IMG/VR virus record: IMGVR_UViG_3300009506_000019
Coordinates: 62,001 to 126,000 of that record
Reading direction: 5' to 3' (one strand)
DNA length: 64,000 bases
Origin: a virus
In this document: piece after piece, positions 41,601 through 51,071 of the stretch
How the letters are laid out: every line of letters starts with the position of its first letter
How positions within the stretch are numbered: position 1 is the first letter of the stretch
Translations under genes and position numbers: made by a program
Notes under the pieces: generated by a model
Told to the model about the DNA's origin: nothing
Databases searched by the model: none
The model's input: only the letters and a program-made list of their open reading frames with translations

Positions 41601-42705
41601 CACCGGGTTGACTCTGTACTCGCCTAAATTGTTCATAATGCAGACTATTTTTCATATATAGGTTCATAGAACCAGCAACCAAACCTACATCAAAATCAAA
41701 CCATAACCTTGGGATGAAGATACCACGATTGTCTACATTGAGGTAGAGTCTGACCCCGGTAGCTGGAGTAAAACCTGTTGGAGCAAACAATGAATCGAAA
41801 AACGCCTTGGATCTTCCGGTAGGAATTACATACCTACCATCAACAGAAACTACCGGGCTATCATAGAATCTTGGTGTATTAAGAAGTGGGACAAATTTAA
41901 GTATGTCCGGTGGAACCCAAACAAACCGTTTGAAGCGTTTGCTGTATGTGAGTGTTCCGGTTCCCGTGTTTGCATAGGCATCTGCTTCAACCAGCGTAAC
42001 AAAATCACCAACGGAATTGATCTCTGTCACTAGGTCACTGCCATCCAAAGGACGGACAGCTTCTTGAAAATCGTTGTTTGGCAACCTATTGCGTCCGAGA
42101 ATCCAACGTGGGGCGTTTATAGAACGCGAAAAGATAAGAGGGTTTACTTGTGTGATAGCCGCGACCACAGCACGTTTCCCAGACAATCTGCCACCGAATT
42201 GTCTGAACGCCTGACGCATGAATTGAAGAATCTCTCTATATGTCTCGAGATCAGCACCAAATTCGTTAGGGGTAAGAAGCCGTACACCATGCGCCAAATC
42301 AATATCTGTAGAGCCAGCCTCAGCAAGCCTGAACGCCTTGAGTGTTGACTCAATGTAGTCATCGATTACTTCTGCTTGTTCAGCAATGGCGGCATGCCAC
42401 ACGCTGAAATCTTTGGTTGTGACATACGCGGTGACTTTGTTTTCACTAGCTTCTTGATGTAATTCTACTACCACATCTCCAAGAGGAAGATGTAGCTCGA
42501 AAATGGCGTTTCCATTCACATCGGTCGTAACAAACCCACTCTCAATGTCATTGACGAATATTTGATAGGTTGTATTTGGATTATTGGTCAATAATCTGAG
42601 CTGGGTATTGCCACTTCTATAAGGTATTACGTTCCCAATTGCATCGTAAAATTGACCAGCTGGAACGTAAGAACCTAGGTCAGTATATCTGGTCTCAGTT
42701 GTCAT
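38605..42705 (-). CDS. Large baseplate/fibre structural protein, 1,366 aa
   Basis: Starts MTTETRYTDLGSYVPAGQF with an Ig-like beta segment (TTYQIFVNDIESGFVTTDVNG), a helical block at 120-190 (EVIDDYIESTLKAFRLAEAG…TYREILQFMRQAFRQFGG), then several beta-rich, Asn/Gly-containing domains to the end. Of the size and type of wedge or long-fibre proximal proteins. It overlaps the upstream gene at its start. No motif gives a specific name. Confidence 0.6.
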   Translation of the reverse strand: MTTETRYTDLGSYVPAGQFYDAIGNVIPYRSGNTQLRLLTNNPNTTYQIFVNDIESGFVTTDVNGNAIFELHLPLGDVVVELHQEASENKVTAYVTTKDFSVWHAAIAEQAEVIDDYIESTLKAFRLAEAGSTDIDLAHGVRLLTPNEFGADLETYREILQFMRQAFRQFGGRLSGKRAVVAAITQVNPLIFSRSINAPRWILGRNRLPNNDFQEAVRPLDGSDLVTEINSVGDFVTLVEADAYANTGTGTLTYSKRFKRFVWVPPDILKFVPLLNTPRFYDSPVVSVDGRYVIPTGRSKAFFDSLFAPTGFTPATGVRLYLNVDNRGIFIPRLWFDFDVGLVAGSMNLYMKNSLHYEQFRRVQSQPGGSLDGYLEVISVSDHTELNVNPAILTGTGTINSDGFGNLSYQSPTDGALGAPVTFTPGGVSRLYSDNGTDHIDVFVGFDTPPTATDTFVIENRYQSPIETVLSTTKLRINSENDFIADGPSTVQVLDGPFSHHRDVFGLDQKYALLQASVSENDTEVVVTNGTMESFNSVNGVVDVPFDVIIGRGQGNDLGTGTLVDFELNPIGGSYGHEAYIENFSGSFTLKRGITHILLNVLSGSGDKYVSCMRGVHPVLDVNESSQQLLIRYDRTNSAGVQERAHKNVPFASLWYVYILATDPSIPDEINFTNQMEFDWQQAGTFLRWKPPYSSTWSSFVSIGGGGYIRLYSAPIDGYKWIDIYVDPLNIGTLPNVSGVKAAILHQFSIVNSVTTSIRVTPWSSGEVATVISVTPSGGNEIWALKDPIKGNYDILNGTYEVIPKTRVPPIESGSEDTFGDLTIDTVVSEEPALVSSQANIVIGEPKLPSGWIDKSSAPREFVMTPEAKFAKGAILIDDTTHDVIFERSVPFRQDQCGFLFNFKVWVRNVALSGHALEFKLGFDFGSGLIESSGLLVSDPTDTVQYPQMLEFSQVLPPDATQFKVSIRRTTGGSGAERAIVERAVLLQEPFDSLYLGDGTIPRSGGRSNFGSLLYVWSPDELSVTEKNVLGLDAPSISGLIRNIHNAHEQIDAFDVTDVVSGDVVNVRGFVDEAEWLGATLTNLEIESRSPTRFSYLKPVRISQQENEELQFTQVAPYVANLFFYCDQDQDRAILYQNGIPLPNNQWQFNTASEIEVLSGFVPGATYTIEYQLLTRMETGPIDLSTPPNNGNETWFADYVVWNRHTSDVSSIREVSSIFFNAAFESTLPRRSDQDKLKSVLTEDIGTAKRVVPLSAWIYVDSSTIRLDGNQYNPAAIYNIEYNQQLVDPARAVSIISEVRSANTAFSLSAATYFEFDINSCIDGSKRFHQIRLTFKNISDIRDLRVHSAVVKGLNMTGVGSPPPGF

Positions 42706-43370
42706 GACTTATATATCTCTACTCTGTCAACGAAGGTGCTTTCTCCGGGAGTAATCAAACCGCCAATCCCAATTTTATCAGTTTGAGGGATACCACTTCT
42801 ATTCTCTAGAATATTTGGGCTTACCTTCAACCAATCTGGAGTGGTTATCTGATGATAGTTTAGATCGTTGGTAAATACCTGTACAACAGCCCTTCCATCG
42901 GACTGCAAAAGAAAATCGAGTCTAATGTGAAACCATTTATATTGTCCATTGGTTCCACCAAGAAGCGGCTGCTCATATAACTTGGTAGATGTCCCATTTA
43001 GCAACCGATACAAATTCAATGTGTGATCGTCCAGAATGAGCAGTTGATATCCGTTGGGCGTGAATTGATCTATAATGTCACCAGAAACTGGTGTCACTGT
43101 AACATCATCATCCATGCGCAAGCCAATACCTGCCATATGCACCAGTGCATCTGTCTTTTTGATAGAAAAGGCAGCTCGAATACTCAAATCCTGAATCAAT
43201 GTGTATTGTTCACTGATGTACTTGAAAAACCAATGGCCACGATCACCACTAAAACTTCTGCAATACAAATCGTGAGCTAGCTGGTCATCAGGCACCGTAA
43301 CGTTCTCTTGGCGACCATCAACGATGGTACCAGCACCAGATGTTAATTTTTCCCAATCAAGCTGTCCCAT
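42702..43370 (-). CDS. Lectin-like (jelly-roll) virion protein, 222 aa
   Basis: Beta-rich, with FFKYISEQYTLIQDLSIRAAFSIK, IGLRMDDDV and NGQYKWFHIRLDFLLQ, the alternation of a concanavalin-like LamG jelly-roll, and a C-terminal RVEIY strand. Similar to the next two proteins. Probably a carbohydrate-binding fibre-tip or decoration domain encoded as a separate gene. Confidence 0.6.
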   Translation of the reverse strand: MGQLDWEKLTSGAGTIVDGRQENVTVPDDQLAHDLYCRSFSGDRGHWFFKYISEQYTLIQDLSIRAAFSIKKTDALVHMAGIGLRMDDDVTVTPVSGDIIDQFTPNGYQLLILDDHTLNLYRLLNGTSTKLYEQPLLGGTNGQYKWFHIRLDFLLQSDGRAVVQVFTNDLNYHQITTPDWLKVSPNILENRSGIPQTDKIGIGGLITPGESTFVDRVEIYKS

Positions 43371-43377
43371 ATCAATC

Positions 43378-44199
43378 TCACGGAGGAATAACTTCGTAGT
43401 TGGTTATAATTACGTCTTCAACTTCCATCTCCAAGAAATATGGTGATCCTCCATACCAGTTGGTAGATGTGCTGTCTGTTTGAAACCCAAAACCAGGATA
43501 GAACCCACTAGACAAATCAATGCCAACACCAAGTATTTCGGTATTGTAATCGTATGAACCAATTTGCTCCCAATCAGACCAGCCAACACTACCAGGCGGT
43601 GTCATCTCTGTACCACCATTGTAGCGGATCATCATTCTAAAATCTTCGCTGCCTAGCACAAGATCATTGAGTAGGAAAACTACTTCAAATTGTCTCCACT
43701 GTGTGCCGCCTATTTTTGGAACACTCTCAAGAGAAGCAGATGGAGCATTGGCTTCACCACCAGCCACCGTAACTCCATTTGCAATCCTTCTTGTCCAAAG
43801 ATCAAGACCAGTTGTGCCAAGATTGTTGTTGAACCCAACCATAATAAGATCGATGTCTGCGTCTGGTGTTGGTGTTCCTTGATAATATCCATCATCACCT
43901 ATCAAAGCTGGACTAATAATTGCCCCAAACCTGAAGTTGTTTGGGTTAACCACACCACCAGCCATTGCCATTGAGATAGCACAATACTTTGTTGGTAGAA
44001 CCGCGCTGCCTGGTCCCTTATAGAGTTGCCCCCAAATCTTTGGCACTGTTCCACCAGACGACAACTCTGTATGTAGAATAGGATTACCACTGGCACCAGG
44101 CGGGAAAGATGACTGAGATGTTTCTTTGGCTACAAGTCGCAACCCATAGCCGCCGAAATCGGCACCATTTCTAAATTCTGTCCAGTTTGCCTGTGCCAT
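43378..44199 (-). CDS. Lectin-like (jelly-roll) virion protein, 273 aa
   Basis: MAQANWTEFRNG, YCAISMAMAGGVVNPNNFRFG, DLIMVGFNNNLGTTGLDLWTRR and QFEVVFLLNDLVLG show the jelly-roll strand pattern shared with its neighbours at 42702 and 44199. Last base overlaps the upstream gene start. A paralog in a three-gene lectin-like set. Confidence 0.6.
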   Translation of the reverse strand: MAQANWTEFRNGADFGGYGLRLVAKETSQSSFPPGASGNPILHTELSSGGTVPKIWGQLYKGPGSAVLPTKYCAISMAMAGGVVNPNNFRFGAIISPALIGDDGYYQGTPTPDADIDLIMVGFNNNLGTTGLDLWTRRIANGVTVAGGEANAPSASLESVPKIGGTQWRQFEVVFLLNDLVLGSEDFRMMIRYNGGTEMTPPGSVGWSDWEQIGSYDYNTEILGVGIDLSSGFYPGFGFQTDSTSTNWYGGSPYFLEMEVEDVIITNYEVIPP

Positions 44200-44915
44200 T
44201 AGTCAATCAACTCCTGCGTGATTGACACGCGATCCCAATAGTGCCCATTACTGATATACGCACCAGAAGTTCTGGCCATAATGCCAAAACCCCAATACCC
44301 AGCATTGTACAAGACACCTGGGGAAGAATCTATATCTGTGAGCCCAAAATTTGTCCAACCAGGACTTCCTGGCAATGTGAGCTGAGTTCCATTGTTTCTT
44401 CGTGTGTATGTTTCTACATTTCCACCATTGTTGATCAAACGCATCTCGAATTGAGTATAGTAAGTTGAATAATCAACCACGTTGTAGATAAATGTTCCAG
44501 CAATCTTACTTGCAACACCATTTACTATTTTATACATCGCCCAATAGGCGTTGTTGTCTGTGGTGGCGTCCATTTCGACACCAGCCATATAGAAATTAAG
44601 ATCATTTGGATCAGAAATTACACCATTCAGATTTATTTGTGATCGTAGGATAACTCCAGTCAAAAGTGGACCAGAGTAGTTGGAACGAATAGCTGCAGAG
44701 ATTTGCCCTTCCAAAAGTGGAAATTCACCAATGTCAGGACCGTTATACATATATCCCATTACTGGATTGGGAGAGCCTCCAGTCCAGGCTCCATAGGTGA
44801 GTTTCAATGCTGTAGTGTCTCCACCAGGGGACACTTCTGTTGCAGTCTGTACACCATTAAAAACCTGGTCTCCAGGAGCATTGTATTCGAAAAAATTCCA
44901 GTCAGCTTTTGCCAT
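44199..44915 (-). CDS. Lectin-like (jelly-roll) virion protein, 238 aa
   Basis: MAKADWNFFEYNAPGDQ, ISAAIRSNYSGPLLTGVILRS, LNFYMAGVEMDATTDNNAYWAMYK, YTQFEMRLINNGGN: jelly-roll strands aligned with the 273-aa protein. Likely a carbohydrate-binding or stabilising domain on the virion. Confidence 0.6.
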   Translation of the reverse strand: MAKADWNFFEYNAPGDQVFNGVQTATEVSPGGDTTALKLTYGAWTGGSPNPVMGYMYNGPDIGEFPLLEGQISAAIRSNYSGPLLTGVILRSQINLNGVISDPNDLNFYMAGVEMDATTDNNAYWAMYKIVNGVASKIAGTFIYNVVDYSTYYTQFEMRLINNGGNVETYTRRNNGTQLTLPGSPGWTNFGLTDIDSSPGVLYNAGYWGFGIMARTSGAYISNGHYWDRVSITQELID

Positions 44916-44917
44916 AA

Positions 44918-47005
44918 TTACTCCGTATTGAACGTTCTCAATCTGCAGTCGCCAGCACTAGTTGGACTCATCTGTCCAAAGAACGAGGTCGCGTCCAATC
45001 CATTATGGAATCTATGCCAAAGCTGTACCTTGGTTCCATTTGAACTATCACCAGGATTACCTACTTGCTCTCCAGCCAATGACCAACCATTAGACCAACC
45101 AAGAAGAATGGTATCATTGCGATAATATGCAGAAACTGTAGCCCATAGCTGTTGTTGTTGTCCATTTATTCCACTAGAAAGTACAACCACATCGCTGCCA
45201 CTAAAGTATCCACCTCTGTTTACATCAAGCACGTTAACATCAGACAACAACCCGGTGTATTCCGCAACAAAGAACGCTGCATTGTAGTCACCAGCAGCCA
45301 AGTTTACCGTCAACGATGGTGTCACAGTACCATCTACATCATATCCAACCCAATACTCCATGGAGCCGTCACGATTTCCAACCCAAGTTACGCCAGTTTG
45401 AACTATAGACGTAATAGCACGAATGATGGAAGATCCAGCCAGTATCAGAATGTTTCCTGGGGTTGGTGTAACACCGAAAGTTATGGGAATGGACGATGAT
45501 CCACCAGCAATGTGAGAAGCTCCAACCGATTGAACCAACGACACTGGATGTGGTGGATACCAATCTGAGAAATCTTCAACATCTTTCACTGGAGTTGTTG
45601 GGTTGTCTCCAGTTCCGTATTCAAGATAGCTTGGGTCCAAATTCTCTTCGGGATAGATTCTGTTCTTGGTCCAACCATCTCCTGTAAGATCGTTCCAATA
45701 GACAGGTGGTTCTTCAAAGCCTTCCTCTACTGGATCATCTGACATCTTAGCGTAGTCTTTCCAACCACTCACAAATTCTTCATACGGAAAGACCGATGGT
45801 TCAAAATAAGATGGAAAGCCACTGAATTCCAAATTGTCCAATGGAATTTCGGCTACTGGCTCGAGTTCTTCTTCCAAGGCTGTAGACTCATACTTCTTTT
45901 TAACAATTGAGTCTACAATATCTAACTGTGCTGTGAGACTCTTACCAATTATGAACTCCTGTGGTGGCAGCACATAGGTAAATCTTTTTATGGCTTCTGC
46001 GTTTCCATGAATGCCAAGAATTTTCACTGGATACTGACCAACATTCGCTCCACCAGGAACATTTTGAATTAACAAGTCCCTCAAAATTGGTGGACGTGAT
46101 GGTGGCTTAATGAACATATCAGCAGAGTGCTGAGCTTCCGATGTTTTCTTTAGATATGTATCTACTGATTGAAATACAGAACTAGCCCCAACCAGCAACG
46201 AGTCTGCTGTATGCTGCTTTGTACTGGTTTTTCGAAGCAAAGTGTCTGTGTCATGATCAATCTCTGATACGAGCCGCACGAACGAATCAGTTGTGTGATT
46301 GTCTTCATATTGAAGAGAACCAGCAAAGGCAGCCATTACGGCCGTGTAATCAGCTGGATTTCCGACACCAGTTATACAATTCAGACCTTGTTCGTCTGTA
46401 ATTTTATATGCTAAGTATCCATAGGCATTGCTCTCTATTGGATTTGCGCCAGTATCTTCTTGTCCCAGCCAGATAAACCCATTGGTTGGAGCAATTATTG
46501 GATCATTGTCTCTTTCATTCCATACGAAAAATGCAACCAACAACGAGGGTGGAATAGGCGTTGCGCCAATAGCAGTTGTGTCGAACGCATTATTAGTATC
46601 GCTCTTGGTTGCGGATGTTACAAATACATTAAGGTCATCCGTATTAAGACCACCAACGCTCATACCCAGAGACACTATTCTGCTGTTTGCAGTGCCTGGA
46701 TAGATGTCGATATCAAAATTTTGATTTCCACCAAAACCAGTGTTTTTGCTTGATACCCAAACTTGCGTGTGTAATATACCACCACCAGCAACAGACCGAG
46801 AATGTTGAAACACTCTCGTCATGGTCATTTGATTGATTAAGGTGTCATGATGTACATCGATACTGGTAATTCCATACGGGACATAATCTTGAATGCCAAC
46901 ACAGATGATTGCTCTTTCACCAGTAGATACACTGAGACCATCCAAATTACTGTGAACAGCACTATTATCATGCCTTTTGGCAAAATCGTGATAGGTTATG
47001 GTCAT
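44918..47005 (-). CDS. Multidomain virion protein, 695 aa
   Basis: MTITYHDFAKRHDN. The N-terminal and C-terminal thirds are beta-sandwich-like, both with IVxxGxxV-type strands and GDYNAAFFVAEYTG near the end; a central polar linker contains LRKTSTKQHTADSLL repeats and an acidic ESTALEEELEPVAEIPL stretch. Location among lectin-like genes suggests an adhesion or scaffold role. No family named. Confidence 0.55.
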   Translation of the reverse strand: MTITYHDFAKRHDNSAVHSNLDGLSVSTGERAIICVGIQDYVPYGITSIDVHHDTLINQMTMTRVFQHSRSVAGGGILHTQVWVSSKNTGFGGNQNFDIDIYPGTANSRIVSLGMSVGGLNTDDLNVFVTSATKSDTNNAFDTTAIGATPIPPSLLVAFFVWNERDNDPIIAPTNGFIWLGQEDTGANPIESNAYGYLAYKITDEQGLNCITGVGNPADYTAVMAAFAGSLQYEDNHTTDSFVRLVSEIDHDTDTLLRKTSTKQHTADSLLVGASSVFQSVDTYLKKTSEAQHSADMFIKPPSRPPILRDLLIQNVPGGANVGQYPVKILGIHGNAEAIKRFTYVLPPQEFIIGKSLTAQLDIVDSIVKKKYESTALEEELEPVAEIPLDNLEFSGFPSYFEPSVFPYEEFVSGWKDYAKMSDDPVEEGFEEPPVYWNDLTGDGWTKNRIYPEENLDPSYLEYGTGDNPTTPVKDVEDFSDWYPPHPVSLVQSVGASHIAGGSSSIPITFGVTPTPGNILILAGSSIIRAITSIVQTGVTWVGNRDGSMEYWVGYDVDGTVTPSLTVNLAAGDYNAAFFVAEYTGLLSDVNVLDVNRGGYFSGSDVVVLSSGINGQQQQLWATVSAYYRNDTILLGWSNGWSLAGEQVGNPGDSSNGTKVQLWHRFHNGLDATSFFGQMSPTSAGDCRLRTFNTE

Positions 47006-47376
47006 GGCAATTCAAAATCCCTGAGCTTTGGAGGATAGAACCATGGATGATCTTCTTTGAAATCGCCAGCCGCCTCTATAAATCCATCCTCAAATACATA
47101 TGACATGGATTGAACGATTTCATCACCAACTTTCATTCTCCATCCAACAATATGACAGGCTTTTTCTGGTCCTCCTACAGTCTTTTCCACTCTTCTCCTA
47201 TACACTAATTTGCGTCTTTCGTCTAAGAACAACTTTAAGACGCAATCGCTATCTTTCATCAACAAAAAGACTCGCACACGGTCTCTGTCAATGATGTCAG
47301 CAGACACAGGGGATCCATCTTCGTTGTATTTTCTCACAACAGTGCCGTCGTCGTATTCAGCAAGCCACCAGTACAT
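47002..47376 (-). CDS. Hypothetical protein, 124 aa
   Basis: Starts MYWWLAEYDDGTVVRKYNEDG, beta-hairpin-rich with LFLDERRKLVYRRRVEKT. Fits a small beta-sheet structural protein between fibre genes. Its stop overlaps the next start. No family recognised. Confidence 0.55.
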   Translation of the reverse strand: MYWWLAEYDDGTVVRKYNEDGSPVSADIIDRDRVRVFLLMKDSDCVLKLFLDERRKLVYRRRVEKTVGGPEKACHIVGWRMKVGDEIVQSMSYVFEDGFIEAAGDFKEDHPWFYPPKLRDFELP

Positions 47377-47377
47377 A

Positions 47378-47908
47378 TCAAGTCTCGTCGTATCTCCAGG
47401 TCATGGTGATAGGCGTAACTGCGCCCGGACTTGCCGATGCCCCAACACCAAATTGGTAAACCATGAAATCGCCAACAGGCCCGGTGCTGGTGGTTGAACC
47501 AGAAATGGAGAATGGACTACCAGACGTGTAGGGTGTCAAGTCAACTGGTGTTGCCCCGAGCGATGGATAGTTCGTGGTGTTCAACACGTCTCCGGTGTCC
47601 CCAACACTGCCAGTAGCTTCAACATAACTGCTAGCAGAGTAGCCTTTCAAAGTAAGGCCAGGGTCCAAAGCTCCACTCATGAACCAACGAATATTGTCCA
47701 GAGTGCCGCCCAATCCAGAAACCACCTCGAGTTGAGTAGATACCCAAAATGAGTATTTAGTTCCTGTGGTTGGAATGGCCACTGGATTGTTGGTCCCTGC
47801 GGTGGTGTGCGTATCCTCCGCGTTGGCACGGGTATTTATGCCCGTAATGTTCGATGCCGCGCCAGGCGACACCCCATTGAATCTATTTATGATTACGACA
47901 GCTGCCAT
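47378..47908 (-). CDS. Small virion structural protein, 176 aa
   Basis: MAAVVIINRFNGVSPGAASN; Gly/Ser/Thr-rich beta protein ending FGVGASASPGAVTPITMTWRYDE. Such Thr/Ser-rich small proteins often decorate tails or fibres. No family recognised. Confidence 0.55.
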   Translation of the reverse strand: MAAVVIINRFNGVSPGAASNITGINTRANAEDTHTTAGTNNPVAIPTTGTKYSFWVSTQLEVVSGLGGTLDNIRWFMSGALDPGLTLKGYSASSYVEATGSVGDTGDVLNTTNYPSLGATPVDLTPYTSGSPFSISGSTTSTGPVGDFMVYQFGVGASASPGAVTPITMTWRYDET

Positions 47909-47916
47909 GTTAGCTC

Positions 47917-50751
47917 CTACACGTTCACAATTGAATCCCCAATGACTACGACTGGCCTAACTGTGAAGTTAGATATTTTGGTGTTAATGCTTCTGTCTGT
48001 AATGGTCTTGTTGTAGAATCGAAGGATTCCAGGACCATCTTTCAAAGATGTGTTGATTAGGTTCACACCATCAATGTAGATTTTTATTTGCTTGCCAGCT
48101 CTCAGCATTCTGATGGAGAATTGGCTTTTCTGGGTATTGATGAGCTTTTTGTTGATGGTAGGAATCCCACTGTTGGTGAGCAAGGCCCTAAAATAGGCCC
48201 TGTTCACAATGTCTGCTACCATTTCTATGGCGAGCACAACACCATTTGCTCGCATTTCCATAGCAGCAAGAATTACTTCACTTTGTGGTGGGCTAGATAC
48301 TATATTGGCATCCACCTCAAAATCAATTGATATGTCAGCGCCACTTGGCAGATCTCCACTATAACTTCTGAGCATCCTGGCCATAGCAGACCCAATGCCA
48401 GTTGTTGATAGAGTAAGAATTCCACTTTTAACATTGATTCCAGCAGCGCCTGTTGATTCGTCATTTACACCATCATCAACAAACAACAATTCACTACCAG
48501 CACCGATATCGATATCGCTGGCAAATTCCACCTTAAATGTTTCACCACCAGACAACTCATCAGAGGTTGGTAGAATATTAGAAATCTGTGGAAATGGATA
48601 ATATGCGTCTGGGTTCTCGTCCAGCAGCATCTTGCAACTTTTTATTACAATGGCTTTGTCACCAGACACAATACTTCCTAATTCAATACTATCGACCGCA
48701 GCTGGAACAACAGAGGATGGGCCACCTGTTTGTTTTAATAGATATGGGTCCACAAAGTCTTCTTTGCCAGAATATAATCTGGCTACTAGATTGTCTTGTG
48801 TTCCCTTTATGGATAACCTGAAGAACAGGCTGTCTCCTTTAATGCTGGGTCTGAAGTCATATGGTGGAGAATTCACAATGTCATCTAACCACACTTCATG
48901 TGTGGAAAAATCAACAGATACTGATGCCACTCCTTGTTCCCCACGTAATAATCTTAATACTTTTGTCTTCCCAACAACCGCTCCAGCAGACACCACAACA
49001 TCGAAAAGAACACCAGTTTCGAAATCAAGACCGGCAGCATTCTTTCTGATAAAGCTAGTACCAGCAGCGTTTGGAACGGTAGTCATTCCACCAACGCCAA
49101 ACGTTGGTGTAGAACCTGTACCTGATGTCTGAATGGTAAAATCAGACGGCAAACTTGAAAGATCAACTTCTTCCGTATACACTGCCGGGAAGATAAATTG
49201 GAAAGTTTGTGGTACGAAAGAATAGATGAATGCGTATGGTGTAGTTTCAAAGGTGTAATTCACCTGAGGCATCGTTGTGCCTTGCAGGTCATTGTCGGCA
49301 TCTATTCGAACAGCGATTACTTGACTAGTTTGAAGAGGATCTTCTGGTACAATGGTAACATCATAACCACTGCCATCACCAATCGGCGCGACCACTGAAC
49401 CAGGACCACTATATCCAGCCTGGAAAATACCACCAATAATAGCTGCCTCGTACCCACTTCCTTGATCGATGCTTACATCGATAGTTGCAACATCAACACC
49501 ACCAATGGGATTCGACGCAACCCTAAACTTTATCTGTGTTCCTATGCCAACGTCTGTTTCCCCCGGCGCAGGATCTTGATTAGATACTGCTGGTTCTTCA
49601 TATTCAAGATATGATTCATTATTGAACTCAAGCAAACAACATTCGCGAACAGTTGCCGCTTGTGCTAGAGATTGTGACCAAAGATTAGATAAAGTGCTAG
49701 AACTGGAACCTTGTCTTGCACCATGCATGATGGCGTCTGGAACACTAGAGATTCCAGGATTTTGTGTGGCTGGAGCAAACTTATTTCCAGGACCAAAACT
49801 GATAATAGTACCAGTGCCGCTTCTATATGTTTGAAGGTTCCACTGCTGAGCGTCATCCAACGCATCACATGCAACACGAGCAAATATGGCATTCCAACCA
49901 TACAAGTAAGGAGTTGTAATTTCGTTTACGGTATGAGTCGATGTGTCTGAATATACTGTGTTCAACACAGCCTGGTCATACTTATGGCCACCAAACGTAT
50001 TCAAACGAACAATGAAAATGTTCGAATATCTATGATCCCACGCATTAGCACCAATAAACTCTGTTCTGATAGTGAGTGGGGTAGCTGCTGGTGCTGGTAG
50101 CACCCACAAACCGTTCATTGTGTAAGACAGATTCGGGTTAGCAGCACCATTATATACATCTCTCTGCATTTCACAGAGCTGTTGTGCGTTGGTCACATCA
50201 TAGACACGCATTCCACCGTACGTGCCCTTTGTGCTTCCAGATGGGTTGTCAATTGCCCCAAAAGCAAAGACTGCATAGTCGCTCGTACCATCAGGCGTAA
50301 AGGTTATCGAAGCACCAGGATTATCTGTATATGTGTTGTTGAGATCAGCCTTTGGTGTGGAGTTTTCATTGAAGAAGTAATCGTAACCTTCAGCTAGATA
50401 CTCCAGATCAATTGCAATGGCTCTAACGAAATTTGTTTGAGCATTGGTACCAGAATGCTCTCTTCCTACAATGCCAATATATGTATCTGAAACAGGAGTG
50501 AATATGCCCTGGCCATAGAAGTTGTGAGCGCTATCGTCATGTTGCCATCGTCCCTTAAATCTTGGATCTATGGCACCATCAACTTTCCAATCAATACTAA
50601 AATCAGTACCACCAAATCCGTAGGCGTGAGCATTCCATACGATGAAATATTTCTGACCCAATACCAGTGTAGTGATGTTGATAGTTTGGTCGGAACTAGT
50701 CCAACCAATACTAGAAAGCGAACTGTATCTAAAATCGATTATGCCAGCCAT
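47917..50751 (-). CDS. Large virion protein with Ig-like and LamG-like domains, 944 aa
   Basis: N-terminal ~370 residues are beta-rich. A segment around 385-505 (NQDPAPGETDVGIGTQIKFRV, IIGGIFQAGYSG) is an Ig-like domain shared with the 106-aa protein encoded just upstream. The C-terminus (FSIRMLRAGKQIKIYIDGV, GILRFYNKTITD) is LamG/concanavalin-like. A long adhesion or baseplate-peripheral protein. Confidence 0.6.
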   Translation of the reverse strand: MAGIIDFRYSSLSSIGWTSSDQTINITTLVLGQKYFIVWNAHAYGFGGTDFSIDWKVDGAIDPRFKGRWQHDDSAHNFYGQGIFTPVSDTYIGIVGREHSGTNAQTNFVRAIAIDLEYLAEGYDYFFNENSTPKADLNNTYTDNPGASITFTPDGTSDYAVFAFGAIDNPSGSTKGTYGGMRVYDVTNAQQLCEMQRDVYNGAANPNLSYTMNGLWVLPAPAATPLTIRTEFIGANAWDHRYSNIFIVRLNTFGGHKYDQAVLNTVYSDTSTHTVNEITTPYLYGWNAIFARVACDALDDAQQWNLQTYRSGTGTIISFGPGNKFAPATQNPGISSVPDAIMHGARQGSSSSTLSNLWSQSLAQAATVRECCLLEFNNESYLEYEEPAVSNQDPAPGETDVGIGTQIKFRVASNPIGGVDVATIDVSIDQGSGYEAAIIGGIFQAGYSGPGSVVAPIGDGSGYDVTIVPEDPLQTSQVIAVRIDADNDLQGTTMPQVNYTFETTPYAFIYSFVPQTFQFIFPAVYTEEVDLSSLPSDFTIQTSGTGSTPTFGVGGMTTVPNAAGTSFIRKNAAGLDFETGVLFDVVVSAGAVVGKTKVLRLLRGEQGVASVSVDFSTHEVWLDDIVNSPPYDFRPSIKGDSLFFRLSIKGTQDNLVARLYSGKEDFVDPYLLKQTGGPSSVVPAAVDSIELGSIVSGDKAIVIKSCKMLLDENPDAYYPFPQISNILPTSDELSGGETFKVEFASDIDIGAGSELLFVDDGVNDESTGAAGINVKSGILTLSTTGIGSAMARMLRSYSGDLPSGADISIDFEVDANIVSSPPQSEVILAAMEMRANGVVLAIEMVADIVNRAYFRALLTNSGIPTINKKLINTQKSQFSIRMLRAGKQIKIYIDGVNLINTSLKDGPGILRFYNKTITDRSINTKISNFTVRPVVVIGDSIVNV

Positions 50752-51071
50752 TATACCAAGTCCACGTTTACACCCACTGTGATTCTTTGCCCTTGTGGGT
50801 ATTCAGGTTCATCGGATGGCCTAATGATCACAACAGTGACATCTGATAAATCTTGAGCACCAGAATTGTCAATATACTCACCATCGAAACCATTCGAAAA
50901 CACACCACCAATAATTGGCTCCTCTACCAAGACACCATTGTCAAGAATGACATTCAGGCTGCTCAAATCAAGAGAGCCCACAGTCTTGATCATTCTAAAC
51001 ACAACTTCTGCGTTCAGAGGAACGTTTATGTCTCCATCTCCGGGAGACACTGCTGAGAACAATACAGACAT
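50751..51071 (-). CDS. Ig-like domain protein, 106 aa
   Basis: MSVLFSAVSPGDGDINVPLN…VVFRMIK, IIGGVFSNGFDGEY, VTVVIIRPSDEPEYPQGQ: single big Ig-like domain, homologous to the Ig-like part of the 944-aa protein. Encoded right after baseplate J with overlapping stop/start, so it may cap the wedge or connect to fibres. Confidence 0.6.
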   Translation of the reverse strand: MSVLFSAVSPGDGDINVPLNAEVVFRMIKTVGSLDLSSLNVILDNGVLVEEPIIGGVFSNGFDGEYIDNSGAQDLSDVTVVIIRPSDEPEYPQGQRITVGVNVDLV

